Below, in pieces: positions 8,473-17,410 of a stretch of 64,000 nt of DNA. A model generated the notes under the pieces. It saw nothing but the letters and a program-made list of their open reading frames with translations. It had not been told where the DNA came from and searched no databases. The position numbers were made by a program, and so were the translations under genes. How positions within the stretch are numbered: the first letter of the stretch is position 1; each line of letters begins with the position of its first letter. The stretch is from Paenibacillus paridis (lineage in GTDB: Bacteria; Bacillota; Bacilli; Paenibacillales; Paenibacillaceae), in the NCBI RefSeq assembly GCF_006345825.1, contig NZ_VCIX01000069.1, positions 1 through 64,000 on the forward strand. Direction: 5' to 3'.

Positions 8473-9699
8473 CTACATCCCATAAGCCGCCATAGCTGCT
8501 TGGAGCGCGCACCCCGCTTTCAGCTCATGGCCGTGGCGAAGAAGCACAGCTTCAAGCGCGCCTAGCGTGAGCAGTACGTTGCGTTTGCTGCAGCTGTAGC
8601 CCATCGTGCCGATACGCCATATTTTGCCCTTCAGCGGGCCGAAGGAGCTGGCGATCTCAATGCCAAAATGGTCGAGAAGCATCGACCGGACTGATTCCCC
8701 ATCTATGCCATCAGGAATTTCGACGCAAGTGACAACCGTCATCTTGCAGGCAGGGTCGCCGTACAGCTGTAATCCCATCGCTTCCAATCCCGCCACGAGC
8801 GCTGCCTCGTGCTCGCGGTGCCTAGCAAAGCGCGCGTCAAGCCCCTCCTCCAGCACAAGCCGAAGCCCTTCCCGCAGCGCATACAGCATCGAGGTCGCTT
8901 CCGTATGATGGTTCAGCCGTGCCGGGCTCCAGTAGTCCTGCAGCTGGCTTAAATCCAAATAGTTGCTCTGAATCGGACGCAGCAGCGGGTCCTCCTCACT
9001 ATCAGCCATGAGCAAGCCTCGTTCAATCTTTTTACGGCTTTGCAGCTTGGATTCCGCTCGCTTATTGTACGTAATAGGCGCCATTCCAGCCGGTACCGAT
9101 AGGCATTTTTGCGTCCCGCCGATCACCGCGTCGATGAGCAGCCGATCGGTCGCCACCTCGATTCCGCCAATGGTGGCGACCGCATCGACCACGAATAACG
9201 CGCCCGTCTCGCGACATGCCTGACCAATGCCTTCGAGCGGCTGCATCCGTCCCGTCGACGTTTCCCCGTGAACCAGAGCCACGAGTGCAGGCTTATGCTG
9301 CCGGATTACAGCGGCGATTTCCTCCGTTCCGAATACGCTGCCCCATTCCTTCTCCAAAGTTACCACTTCCGCGCCGCAGCGCTTGGAAATCTCAGTTAGC
9401 AAATGGCCGAAGCGCCCATAGATCGGCACCAATACTTTATCGCCAGGCTCGATCAAGCCGACGAGCACCGCCTCGATGCCGGATCGCGAAGTGCCATCCA
9501 CCGGGAATGCCCATTCATTTTCTGTCTTGAACAGCTGCCTAAGCATTCCCATCGTCTCATTCATCAAAGCTGTGAACTCAGGGTCGAATTGCCCTAGTAT
9601 CGGATACGACATGGCCCGCAGCACGCGCGGATCAACCTCCACCGGACCCGGCGTCATGATCGTTCGCGGCGATGGCGCCAAATCTTTATATGCCTTCAT
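8473..9699 (-). CDS. pucG: (S)-ureidoglycine--glyoxylate aminotransferase
   Basis: 408-aa PLP-dependent class V aminotransferase of the alanine-glyoxylate/PucG group. PucG moves the amino group of ureidoglycine to glyoxylate, giving oxalurate and glycine, in the late ureide pathway. Visible features: TPGPVEVDP near residues 16-24, the Gly-rich GTSRSGIEA (about 69-77), the PLP-contacting Asp in VVDAVATIGG (about 172), and the PLP lysine at about 198 in GGTQKCLSVP. The assignment over a general alanine-glyoxylate transaminase rests on context: it overlaps pucF by four bases and follows pucH on the same strand. It is the last gene of the operon; the 308-bp repeats begin just beyond its stop. Confidence 0.9.
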   Translation of the reverse strand: MKAYKDLAPSPRTIMTPGPVEVDPRVLRAMSYPILGQFDPEFTALMNETMGMLRQLFKTENEWAFPVDGTSRSGIEAVLVGLIEPGDKVLVPIYGRFGHLLTEISKRCGAEVVTLEKEWGSVFGTEEIAAVIRQHKPALVALVHGETSTGRMQPLEGIGQACRETGALFVVDAVATIGGIEVATDRLLIDAVIGGTQKCLSVPAGMAPITYNKRAESKLQSRKKIERGLLMADSEEDPLLRPIQSNYLDLSQLQDYWSPARLNHHTEATSMLYALREGLRLVLEEGLDARFARHREHEAALVAGLEAMGLQLYGDPACKMTVVTCVEIPDGIDGESVRSMLLDHFGIEIASSFGPLKGKIWRIGTMGYSCSKRNVLLTLGALEAVLLRHGHELKAGCALQAAMAAYGM

Positions 9700-10982
9700 A
9701 ACTCTTCCCCCTCATACCCTAATCGATAAAGCAGCTCCGTTAGCACAAGCACGCCTACCGCGAGATCGCGCGGCTCCGTATATTCTTCCGGAGAATGCGA
9801 TATCCCCCGCCTGCTCGGAACAAACAGCATGGCAGTCGGGCAAATATGTTCGAACATCTGGGCATCATGCCCCGCTCCGCTGATCATTCTTTTCGAAGTA
9901 ATCGCCATACTGCCGCAAACCTCGTCCATATGCCGCTTAAGCCCCTCATTCATCGGCACCGGCTCCTCCCGAAACCACTCCGACCCCTGAATACCAAGCT
10001 GCCGTTCATCCGCAAGCGCGGTAAACTCCTTCATCACCCAGCGGCAAAAGCGGTCGAGCGCCTGTTCATCGGCATGACGCGCATCCACCGTAAAAACCAC
10101 CTTGCCCGGCACCACATTCGGCACATTTGGCTGCACCTGCAATCTGCCCACCGTGGCTACGAGGGGAGCACCGACTCGGATCGCTTCCTGCCGCAGCGCT
10201 TGAATCATCACGCTTACGCCCTCCAAAGCATCCCTGCGCATGTGCATTGGTGTCGTTCCCGCATGATTCGATTCGCCGATCACTTCGAATTTCAGCCTCC
10301 GCTGGCCTGCAATCGTCTCAACAATGCCAATCGCAACGCCTTCCTTCTCAAGCACCGCTCCTTGCTCGATATGAACCTCTATAAACGCTCCAATATCGCT
10401 GCGCCTGCTGTCTCTCGCCAGTCCCTCGCCAAAGCCGCACCGGTGCATCGCATCCGCGAAAAACACCTCCTGTGAATCCTGCAAATGAACAATTTGCTCA
10501 AAGTTCCGCTTGCCGACGATACTTCCCGATCCCCAGTAAGCCATCGGGAATCGGCTTCCTTCTTCCTCGCACAGAGACACAATTTCCAGCGTCCGCTTCG
10601 GCTTGCCATACTGCTGCTGCAAATATTCCAGCGCGAGCAAGCCTGCCGCAATTCCATAAGCCCCATCATAAATGCCGCCTTGCACGACCGTATCGATATG
10701 AGAGCCCGTTATAATGGATGGAGCGTCCACATTCTCGCCCAAAAGCTTTCCAAATAAATTGCCCACGTTGTCAAACTCCGTCAATAAACCGTTGCTTGCC
10801 ATCTTAGCCTGGAGCGCCTGCTGCGTCTCCAGCCACCCCTCGGTATAAAGCAGCCGCGTTATGCCGCCTTCTTCATCCGGACTAAACGTGGCCAGCCAGT
10901 TTAATACCTGCATCACCTGCGTCTCAAAATACGATAATAGCCGTTCCCTCTCTTGCGGATGAGGAAGTACGCTTCGCTCCAT
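9696..10982 (-). CDS. pucF: allantoate deiminase (M20 family amidohydrolase)
   Basis: 428-aa metal-dependent hydrolase of the M20 (AllC/PucF, hydantoinase/carbamoylase) group, acting on allantoate to release ammonia, CO2 and ureidoglycine. Metal-binding motifs are seen: GSHIDTVVQGGIYDG (about residues 92-106), the CEEEGSRFPMAYWGSG segment (about 138-153), HIEQG (about 204-208) and a late His in SGAGHDAQMF (about 378). Length is usual for the family. The downstream gene pucG starts within its stop codon (ATGA overlap), implying translational coupling. Other M20 carbamoylases look similar, but the allantoinase gene 33 bp upstream makes allantoate the likely substrate. Confidence 0.92.
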   Translation of the reverse strand: MERSVLPHPQERERLLSYFETQVMQVLNWLATFSPDEEGGITRLLYTEGWLETQQALQAKMASNGLLTEFDNVGNLFGKLLGENVDAPSIITGSHIDTVVQGGIYDGAYGIAAGLLALEYLQQQYGKPKRTLEIVSLCEEEGSRFPMAYWGSGSIVGKRNFEQIVHLQDSQEVFFADAMHRCGFGEGLARDSRRSDIGAFIEVHIEQGAVLEKEGVAIGIVETIAGQRRLKFEVIGESNHAGTTPMHMRRDALEGVSVMIQALRQEAIRVGAPLVATVGRLQVQPNVPNVVPGKVVFTVDARHADEQALDRFCRWVMKEFTALADERQLGIQGSEWFREEPVPMNEGLKRHMDEVCGSMAITSKRMISGAGHDAQMFEHICPTAMLFVPSRRGISHSPEEYTEPRDLAVGVLVLTELLYRLGYEGEEL

Positions 10983-11015
10983 AACTGCTCCTCCTGTCTC
11001 CTTGGCAAAATAAAG

Positions 11016-12386
11016 CTATCTAACCCATGCGCCCCTCTTGCTCTCGCTTAATCCTGCAGCTTCCTCATATACCCTTTGGCCCCGCAAATAAGTCGCATTG
11101 ATTTGGCAAACCATTTCCTCTCCGATATAAGGGCTGTGCTTATGCTTCTGATAGAGACGCTCTTCCCCTAGAACATATCGTTTGTTCAAATCAACGATCG
11201 CGAAATCCGCATCTAAGCCGATCCGTATCTCGCCTTTAATGTCCTGCAAGCCAAACCGCCTTGCCGGACCGCCTGCCAACAGCTCGCTAAGCTGCGTTAA
11301 CGGCAGCCCCCGCTTGACATGCCCTTCTCCAATAACCAGCTCCACCGAGCTTTGAGCTCCGGCAATGCCTCCCCAAGCATCAAAAAAATGGGCCGCTTCT
11401 TTCATCGAAGCCGGGCAAGGCGAATGATCCGAAGAGATCATATCGAACAGCCCTTGCTCAATCGCCGCCCACAGCTTTTCTCGCTCTGCTGCGTCCCGCA
11501 GCGGCGGGGAACACTTAGCGACCGCCCCCTTGATATCCAGATCCGCAGCCGTCAGAGTCAAATAATGAGGACAAGTCTCTACCGTAACATCCATTCCTCG
11601 CTCAGCAGCCTGTCTAATTGCATGAACCCCAGCCTCGCTGCTAATATGGACAAAATGAAGCGCACACCCCGTCTGCTCCGCATAAAAGAGAGCCCGGTTA
11701 ATCGCTTCAAGCTCGGCAATAATGGGCCGTGAAGCGACATAATCACTTGGCGTCAAACGCCCTTCCGACCGCGCGGCCTGCCCCAGCTTAGCAACAATCG
11801 GCTCGCTCTCTGCATGGAGCGCGAGCACCCTGCCGAGGCTCGCAATAATCTTCATCCCCTCAAGCAGCGTATAGTCGTCTACCTCCCGAAAAGCATCTTC
11901 GCTCGGATCACCGGGCGAGGACATAAACGCTTTGAAGCCGACAACTCCCGCCTCATGAAGCCGCTTAAGCTCATGCAGCTTGCCCGGCACCAGCCCGCCC
12001 CATAGCGCATAATCCACATAGGAGCGGCCTTTTGCGGCAGCCAGCTTCAATTCCATCGCGCTAAGCGTAACCGTAGGCGGAATGCCGTTCAGCGGCATAT
12101 CCACATAAGTGGTGCAGCCTCCTGCCGCGAGCGCAGCCGATCCCGTCTCGAAGCCCTCCCAATCGCCGAGGCCAGGCTCGTTCAGATGCACATGGACATC
12201 AATCATCCCCGGCATGACCGTCAGTCCAGCCGCATCCACTACTTCGGCCGCAAAAGCACTGTTCAGCGCCTCTCCTAGCTGCACAATTTTTCCCGCTTTA
12301 ACTCCTATATCAAGCACGCGCACTTCGTTGCGCAATACGACGCTTCCGTTTTTGATGAGCAAATCCAGCTTATCTTGTTCAGCCAT
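11016..12386 (-). CDS. pucH: allantoinase
   Basis: 456-aa cyclic amidohydrolase of the dihydroorotase/allantoinase class (PucH/AllB), opening allantoin to allantoate. Metal ligands visible: the HxH in DVHVHLNEPGLGDWEG (about residues 62-77), a carboxylatable Lys in VGFKAFMSS (about 150), His in ALHAESEP (about 190) and HFVHISS (about 245), and the Asp of SSDHSPCP (about 318). Length is typical. First of the three tightly packed puc genes; 283 bp separate it from the ABC transporter genes upstream on the same strand, so it may have its own promoter or share theirs. Confidence 0.93.
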   Translation of the reverse strand: MAEQDKLDLLIKNGSVVLRNEVRVLDIGVKAGKIVQLGEALNSAFAAEVVDAAGLTVMPGMIDVHVHLNEPGLGDWEGFETGSAALAAGGCTTYVDMPLNGIPPTVTLSAMELKLAAAKGRSYVDYALWGGLVPGKLHELKRLHEAGVVGFKAFMSSPGDPSEDAFREVDDYTLLEGMKIIASLGRVLALHAESEPIVAKLGQAARSEGRLTPSDYVASRPIIAELEAINRALFYAEQTGCALHFVHISSEAGVHAIRQAAERGMDVTVETCPHYLTLTAADLDIKGAVAKCSPPLRDAAEREKLWAAIEQGLFDMISSDHSPCPASMKEAAHFFDAWGGIAGAQSSVELVIGEGHVKRGLPLTQLSELLAGGPARRFGLQDIKGEIRIGLDADFAIVDLNKRYVLGEERLYQKHKHSPYIGEEMVCQINATYLRGQRVYEEAAGLSESKRGAWVR

Positions 12387-12579
12387 CCCGTTCTCCGCCT
12401 TTCCTTGTGTAGGTGATGCAACGTTTTATTCACCTGTATGCTCTGATGCATTCTATGAGATTGTCAGCTATATAAGTTAAAATTTTTTTTCATTTGGTCG
12501 CTACGCGAGCAGCTCTTTCTTTCTAAGCGTTTATTCAGCAGCAACCACCTTCCAAGCCGCTCCCCCAGTTAAACAAGCA

Positions 12580-12604
12580 GGCCGCGGACAACGAGGTCCG
12601 CGGC
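12580..12604 (-). terminator. probable terminator or hairpin after the ABC importer genes
   Basis: GC-rich inverted repeat GGCCGCGGAC and GTCCGCGGCC around a short loop, in the 283-bp gap between the importer operon and pucH. Read on the minus strand there is only a loose T-rich tail, so partial read-through into pucH is possible. Nothing else recognisable in the gap (12387-12669). Confidence 0.55.
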
Positions 12605-12669
12605 CCGATTAAGCTTCTAACTTTCCTTCATTCGACTTCACTTGCCTGGCCGTCCTTTACTCTTCGCTG

Positions 12670-13767
12670 TTATTTAAGCTCCGTTACGATCAAGCTAGCA
12701 TCTACTTCCTTAAGCAGGCTTAGATCATGGTAGGAGGCTGGTGCCGGAATCGACTTGATGTTGCCGACCGATTTTAGATACTCACCAACCGCAGGGCCAT
12801 TGCTGCCATTCACATAAGTATCGCCAACCTCCATGGAGTACACATTGCGGGACATGATTTGCGTCAGCTCTTCCTCGGTCAAATGCAGCTCGGGAGCCAG
12901 CGTCTTGATCGCTTCCTCACGGTTGTCGTTGATATAATTCGTTGCTTTCTTCAGAGCGCGAAGCACCGCTTTGAGGGTATTCGGATTTTTCTCCAGGAAC
13001 GAATCCGATACTTGAATCGTCGTATGCACGCTCATCCAGTCCACGTCGCCAACCTTGTCAGGCAGTTCGCTCTTCGTGCCGCTGAATAGAAACTTGCCGC
13101 CGCCTTGAATCGCCTTTGTAATGAATGGCTCCCATGCCGCAAGCGCATCGATATCACCTTTCTCTAATGCCACTACTGCGTCGCTCGGCGCAAGGTTGAC
13201 GTATTTGATTTTGCTTGCATCAACGCCAAGCTCTTTCGCCATGTTGTTGATTGCAATCGTCACGTCAGCGCCGCTCGGAATACCGATCGTTTTGCCTTCC
13301 AGATCCTTCGCGCTCTTCAGCTCCAGCTTGCTTGACCCTACTACCGCTTGCGTACCCGCAATTTGAGCGAGCGGCGCAATGATTTTGACCGGAATGTCCG
13401 TCGATTTCAAAATAATATCCATAAAGTTCGTTTGAATGCTCACCGGCGCGCTGCCGCCCGCTACCATCGGACCGATATCCGGGCCGCTCTCGATGAGCTG
13501 GCTCGTCACGTTAAGCCCTTCTTCCTTGAAGTAGCCAAGCTTGTCGGCAATGATTTGCTGCGAGGAAATTTGAGCGTCACGCACGCCTACCAGCGTCAGG
13601 TCGACGGTTTCCAGCTTCGTTGAAGCTTCAGTGGATGCCGGCGTATTCGATGCGGAGCCGCCATTCGTTGCCGCAGGCGCATTATTGTTGCCCCCACATG
13701 CTGCAAGCACAAAAGTTAGTGTCGTAAGTACAAGTGCCGATTTCAACCAATTCCCTGTTTTTTTCAT
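12670..13767 (-). CDS. NitT/TauT-type ABC transporter substrate-binding lipoprotein
   Basis: About 365-aa lipoprotein, the solute receptor of an ABC importer in the nitrate/taurine/sulfonate superfamily (NMT1/SsuA fold). ATG at 13767 (MKKTGNWLKSALVLTTL) is chosen over an upstream frame start because GGAGGGA lies seven bases before it and it begins a lipoprotein signal with lipobox LAAC. Characteristic segments: LGYFKEEGLNV, VAGGSAPVSIQTNF and GDIDALAAWEPF. Last of a three-gene importer operon. The position between pucR and pucH suggests uptake of allantoin, another ureide or a purine base; this is inference, since fold relatives carry sulfonates, pyrimidines or nitrate. Confidence 0.85.
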   Translation of the reverse strand: MKKTGNWLKSALVLTTLTFVLAACGGNNNAPAATNGGSASNTPASTEASTKLETVDLTLVGVRDAQISSQQIIADKLGYFKEEGLNVTSQLIESGPDIGPMVAGGSAPVSIQTNFMDIILKSTDIPVKIIAPLAQIAGTQAVVGSSKLELKSAKDLEGKTIGIPSGADVTIAINNMAKELGVDASKIKYVNLAPSDAVVALEKGDIDALAAWEPFITKAIQGGGKFLFSGTKSELPDKVGDVDWMSVHTTIQVSDSFLEKNPNTLKAVLRALKKATNYINDNREEAIKTLAPELHLTEEELTQIMSRNVYSMEVGDTYVNGSNGPAVGEYLKSVGNIKSIPAPASYHDLSLLKEVDASLIVTELK

Positions 13768-13854
13768 CGATATTCCCTCCACTTTTCTCTTTGTAATGGT
13801 GCTGCGCCTTGCTCTCTTCACCTTCGCTTGCTTCCTATGCCTTCGCGCACGGCG

Positions 13855-14751
13855 TTACTTCTCGATAGCATCGCGAAGCCCGCCCTTGCGCCAAACCATA
13901 ACCCTCTTCTCAACCAATTTCAGCAAATAAGAGAACAAGCTATATTCGAGGCCAATCAGGATGATGGCAATGAACATATTGGATATTTTAAAATAATTCC
14001 TTGCGTCTACTATGATGTAGCCGAGCCCCGACTTTGCGCCCATCATCTCGGAGACGATCAGAGCGGAGAAGGACAAACCCAGACTCACCTGCGCGCCAAC
14101 CAAAAAATTCGGAATCGCCGATGGCAGCATCACTCTCGTAAAAATCTGACGCTCCGTCGCACCCAAGCTAAGCGCCGAACGAATAAGGGTGGACGGTACC
14201 GACTTAAAGCCATCGAGCGTATACACCAGCACCGGAATAAACGTCGTCCACGCTATTAGCAGCACCTTCGGAAACTCGCCGATTCCGAACCAAATGATGA
14301 ACAACGGAAGAAGCGCCAGCGTCGGGATCGGTCCGACCAGATTAAGGATCGGTGAAAACCAACGCTCTACCGTCTTGAACTTACTCATAATGACGCCTAG
14401 CCCTACCGCAAATACGCTTCCGATCACGAAACCAAGTGCAATCCGAATCGTGCTTGAGATCAAGCTGTCCGTAATAATCCCCGTCTTCGCAAGCTCCCAG
14501 CCCTCCTGCAGCAGCACGGTTGGAGCCGGAAGAAAGTTAGGATTAAAGAACTTCGCCGTCTCGTTTACTCTGGAGAACAACTCCCAGAAGACGAAGAACA
14601 GGATAGAAGGCAAGATATTGTATTTTTGAAAAAAGCGGCTTACCGCAGAGGGACTTTTGCCCCTCACCTGCTTGTTCATGACGGGCGATCCCACCTGAGT
14701 CGATGCGCATGAACCGCCGTCCTTTACCGCTGTTATTTTTGCTCCGTTCAT
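13855..14751 (-). CDS. NitT/TauT-type ABC transporter permease
   Basis: 298-aa inner-membrane permease with six predicted membrane segments and the BPD_transp_1 coupling signature around EFPKVLLIAWTTFIPVLVYT, followed by ALSLGATERQIFTRVMLPSA (about residues 190-215), the EAA loop that contacts the ATPase. The N-terminal 30 residues are polar and variable; a downstream ATG (VMNKQVRG, residue 25) is a possible alternative start. The first base of its ATG overlaps the stop of the ATPase gene, indicating translational coupling. Works with the ATPase upstream and the binding protein downstream; likely a ureide or purine importer judged from the puc neighbourhood. Confidence 0.9.
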   Translation of the reverse strand: MNGAKITAVKDGGSCASTQVGSPVMNKQVRGKSPSAVSRFFQKYNILPSILFFVFWELFSRVNETAKFFNPNFLPAPTVLLQEGWELAKTGIITDSLISSTIRIALGFVIGSVFAVGLGVIMSKFKTVERWFSPILNLVGPIPTLALLPLFIIWFGIGEFPKVLLIAWTTFIPVLVYTLDGFKSVPSTLIRSALSLGATERQIFTRVMLPSAIPNFLVGAQVSLGLSFSALIVSEMMGAKSGLGYIIVDARNYFKISNMFIAIILIGLEYSLFSYLLKLVEKRVMVWRKGGLRDAIEK

Positions 14752-15512
14752 TACGACCCCACCTTTGCTTGCGCTAGCTCCAAGTGCTCCTCATCCATTA
14801 GAACCCTTTCAATGCGGCTCATCATCTCGCCAAACCCAGCGGAGTGCGAGGAACGCGGATGCTTAATGCCCACCTCGAAAATTTCCGCAATCTCGCCATG
14901 CTTCATGACCACTACACGATCAGCCAGATAAACGGCTTCGCTAATGCTGTGAGTCACGAACAAGATCGTCGGTTTCAGCTGGCTGCAAATCTTTTGCAGC
15001 TCGACCCGCATCGTCTCTCGCGTCAGTACATCCAGCGCGCCAAACGGCTCATCCATGAGCAAAATATCCGGCTTGCTTGCAAGCGCCCTTGCAATGCCAA
15101 CCCGCTGCTTCATTCCGCCTGACAGCTCGCCCGGATAATGGGAAGCGTATGGCTCCAGCCCAACCAGCTTCAGAAACTCCATGGCTATCTCTTTCGCTTG
15201 GGCCTTCGGCACTTTCTGAACCTCCGGTCCGAAAGCAATGTTGTCCTTGATCGTCATCCAAGGGAAGAGCGCATGATCCTGGAACACCATCCCCCGCGAT
15301 TTGGAAGGCCCTTTAATCTCATCCCCGTCTACGGTGATGGAACCCTCATCGGGAAGCAGGTAACCTGCAATCATATTCAAGAGCGTCGATTTGCCGCATC
15401 CGCTATGGCCAAGTATGCATATAAACTCGTGTGAGTGGACTGTGAGATCTACGTTTTTCAAAATCGTTCTGCTTCCAAAGCTTTTGCCGACTTGATTCAC
15501 TACTAATTTCAT
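14751..15512 (-). CDS. NitT/TauT-type ABC transporter ATP-binding protein
   Basis: 253-aa ABC ATPase. Walker A GHSGCGKST (about residues 35-43), Q-loop in VFQDHALFPW, signature LSGGMKQRVGIARAL (about 132-146), Walker [13 protein letters not shown] and switch His in LFVTHSISEA are all present. First gene of the importer operon, divergent from pucR; the 219-bp intergenic region carries a PucR-box-like site. It supplies energy for the permease at 13855-14751. Confidence 0.93.
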   Translation of the reverse strand: MKLVVNQVGKSFGSRTILKNVDLTVHSHEFICILGHSGCGKSTLLNMIAGYLLPDEGSITVDGDEIKGPSKSRGMVFQDHALFPWMTIKDNIAFGPEVQKVPKAQAKEIAMEFLKLVGLEPYASHYPGELSGGMKQRVGIARALASKPDILLMDEPFGALDVLTRETMRVELQKICSQLKPTILFVTHSISEAVYLADRVVVMKHGEIAEIFEVGIKHPRSSHSAGFGEMMSRIERVLMDEEHLELAQAKVGS

Positions 15513-15612
15513 TTTCCCAACCCCAATCCATTTTGTTGTAAGCTTTTATAACATGTATCGGTGATGTGTAGCTACATCATAATCCGAATTCGGCCTGCTG
15601 TCATTGTGCACA

Positions 15613-15625
15613 TTAACCAAAAATA
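15613..15625 (-). promoter_or_regulatory. candidate PucR box
   Basis: On the minus strand the 13-mer TATTTTTGGTTAA matches the PucR box reported for Bacillus subtilis as I recall it (WWWCNTTGGTTAA) at 12 of 13 positions, with T for the fixed C. It lies between the divergent importer operon and pucR, about 100 bp from each start, suiting control of either gene. Confidence 0.5.
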
Positions 15626-15731
15626 GACGATATTCATTGAATAACCTATACAATCATACATTTACAGTACGCTGCATAGCTGATATATTTATGTAATATT
15701 ATCTGACATTAAACGGATTGGTGGTGCCTTT

Positions 15732-17402
15732 ATGCTGCTTAAAGAGCTGGTTTCTCTGCCTATTTATGCGAATGCCAAAGTGGTTGCCGGCATGGACGGC
15801 ATGACAAATAGCGTCCAGTCGGTCAATATCATGGACGCTCCCGATATAATTCATTATTTAAAGCCGCAGGAGCTGCTCCTGACGACCGGGTACGCGATGA
15901 AGGATCATCCCGAAGCGCTGCTTTCGCTTGTTACCCACATGGCCAAGGTCGGCTGCGCCGGGCTTGCGATTAAGACCAAGCGCTTCCTCCAGGAAGTGCC
16001 TGCCGATGTGCTGCAATGCGCGGAGAAGCTTCAATTCCCGATCATTGAGCTGTCGCTGGAGCAATCGCTAGGCGATATTGCGAACTATTCGCTTAGCCAT
16101 ATTTTGGAGAAACGTACGGATGAGCTGAACTACGCGCTGACTACCCATAAGCAGTTCTCGCAAATGATTATGCAGGGCAAGAGCACGGAGGATGTGATCG
16201 AGGCGCTGTCCACACTTATCGCTTCACCCGTAATGCTTATGAATCAGCATGCCGGCCTGCTCTTTCGCTCCAGCTCGATGACGGAGTCGCTCTACGGTGC
16301 ACTTCCTCCTGAGCTGTATGCAAAGGCTGCTGCCGTGTCGCCGCATGGCTCCTTTACAATGGAGCTTCCGCAAGCTTTTGCAGCGAGCACCTCTTATTTC
16401 ACCGCCGAGCTTCACCCTATCGTTACCTTTCAACTGGAAGGCTATTTGCTAGCCTTGACGAGCGACAGCGACCAACAGCTCAGCAACCTCACTAAACATG
16501 CGATGGAGCAAGCCGTTAATGTAATCGGGCTTGAACTCATGAAGAGGCAAGCGGTCAAGGAGCGGTCAAGGAGGTATAAGAACGAATTTTTTTCCGACTT
16601 CGTCGATGGATTGATTACTTCCGAGCAGGAGCTGCTTCACCGCAGCAAAAACTACGATCTGCTTAATCATCCGGTCTATGTCAGCGTTGTGGCTAAGCGC
16701 GATACCTCATTCGACCTACTGCGTCCCTCCAGCGCGCTCGAAACGGACGGACGCTTCATATCCGAGCGTGACCGCCATTACAACCTGCTCAAAAGCGAGT
16801 TTTCAAAGCTCGATCTGAGGTTTGTCCTTTTCACCAAAAACGATTATTTCTGTTTTCTCATTGCGCTCCATGCCAGTCAAGATGTTGCTGAAGGCAAAGA
16901 AAGCAAGTTTCTGGAGCAGTTGAAGCAAATGGTTAGCAGCCTAAGCGCGGTGCACCATATTCCGATCTCCATCGGAATCGGCAATCCCGTTTCCAAGCTA
17001 TCCGATGTACCCTTGTCCTATAAGGAAGCCATTGAAGCATTGCAAACCGGCTACGATGCACGCAAGAAACAATTTGTTCAACCCTACCACGCCAAAAACT
17101 TCAGTAATTTACTGCGGATGATCCCGAAGGAAGAGCTGAAGGAGTATTACGAGGAGACGTTCAAAGATTTGCTGAGCATTGAAGGAAAAGAGCGAAGCGA
17201 CCTACTGAAGACGCTTAGCACCTTTTACGATACCCACTGCCAGCTGGCCGAGACTGCCAAGCAGCTGTTCGTTCATCGCAACACGGTCACCTATCGTCTC
17301 GACAAATGTGAAAGGCTCACCGGCCGCGATCTACGCGATCCCGTCGAGAGCCTCCGTTTCCGCACCGCCTTCTCCATGGAATCGCTATTCGCAGCGGAGT
17401 GA
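15732..17402 (+). CDS. pucR: PucR-family regulator of purine/ureide catabolism
   Basis: 556-aa regulator. N-terminal PucR ligand domain (about residues 8-125; typical VNIMDAPDIIHYLKPQELLL), a central GGDEF-like CdaR module (about 290-430; ISIGIGNPVSKLSDVPLSYK), and the C-terminal PucR helix-turn-helix (about 490-550; QLAETAKQLFVHRNTVTYRL). In B. subtilis PucR activates the puc genes with allantoin or related ureides as signal; the same role is probable here because the gene is divergent from the importer and puc cluster. The ATG at 15732 follows a weak GGTGG ribosome site. The stop lies only nine bases before the 112-bp repeat array, whose first hairpin may end this transcript. Confidence 0.9.
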   Translation: MLLKELVSLPIYANAKVVAGMDGMTNSVQSVNIMDAPDIIHYLKPQELLLTTGYAMKDHPEALLSLVTHMAKVGCAGLAIKTKRFLQEVPADVLQCAEKLQFPIIELSLEQSLGDIANYSLSHILEKRTDELNYALTTHKQFSQMIMQGKSTEDVIEALSTLIASPVMLMNQHAGLLFRSSSMTESLYGALPPELYAKAAAVSPHGSFTMELPQAFAASTSYFTAELHPIVTFQLEGYLLALTSDSDQQLSNLTKHAMEQAVNVIGLELMKRQAVKERSRRYKNEFFSDFVDGLITSEQELLHRSKNYDLLNHPVYVSVVAKRDTSFDLLRPSSALETDGRFISERDRHYNLLKSEFSKLDLRFVLFTKNDYFCFLIALHASQDVAEGKESKFLEQLKQMVSSLSAVHHIPISIGIGNPVSKLSDVPLSYKEAIEALQTGYDARKKQFVQPYHAKNFSNLLRMIPKEELKEYYEETFKDLLSIEGKERSDLLKTLSTFYDTHCQLAETAKQLFVHRNTVTYRLDKCERLTGRDLRDPVESLRFRTAFSMESLFAAE

Positions 17403-17410
17403 AGTAATAG

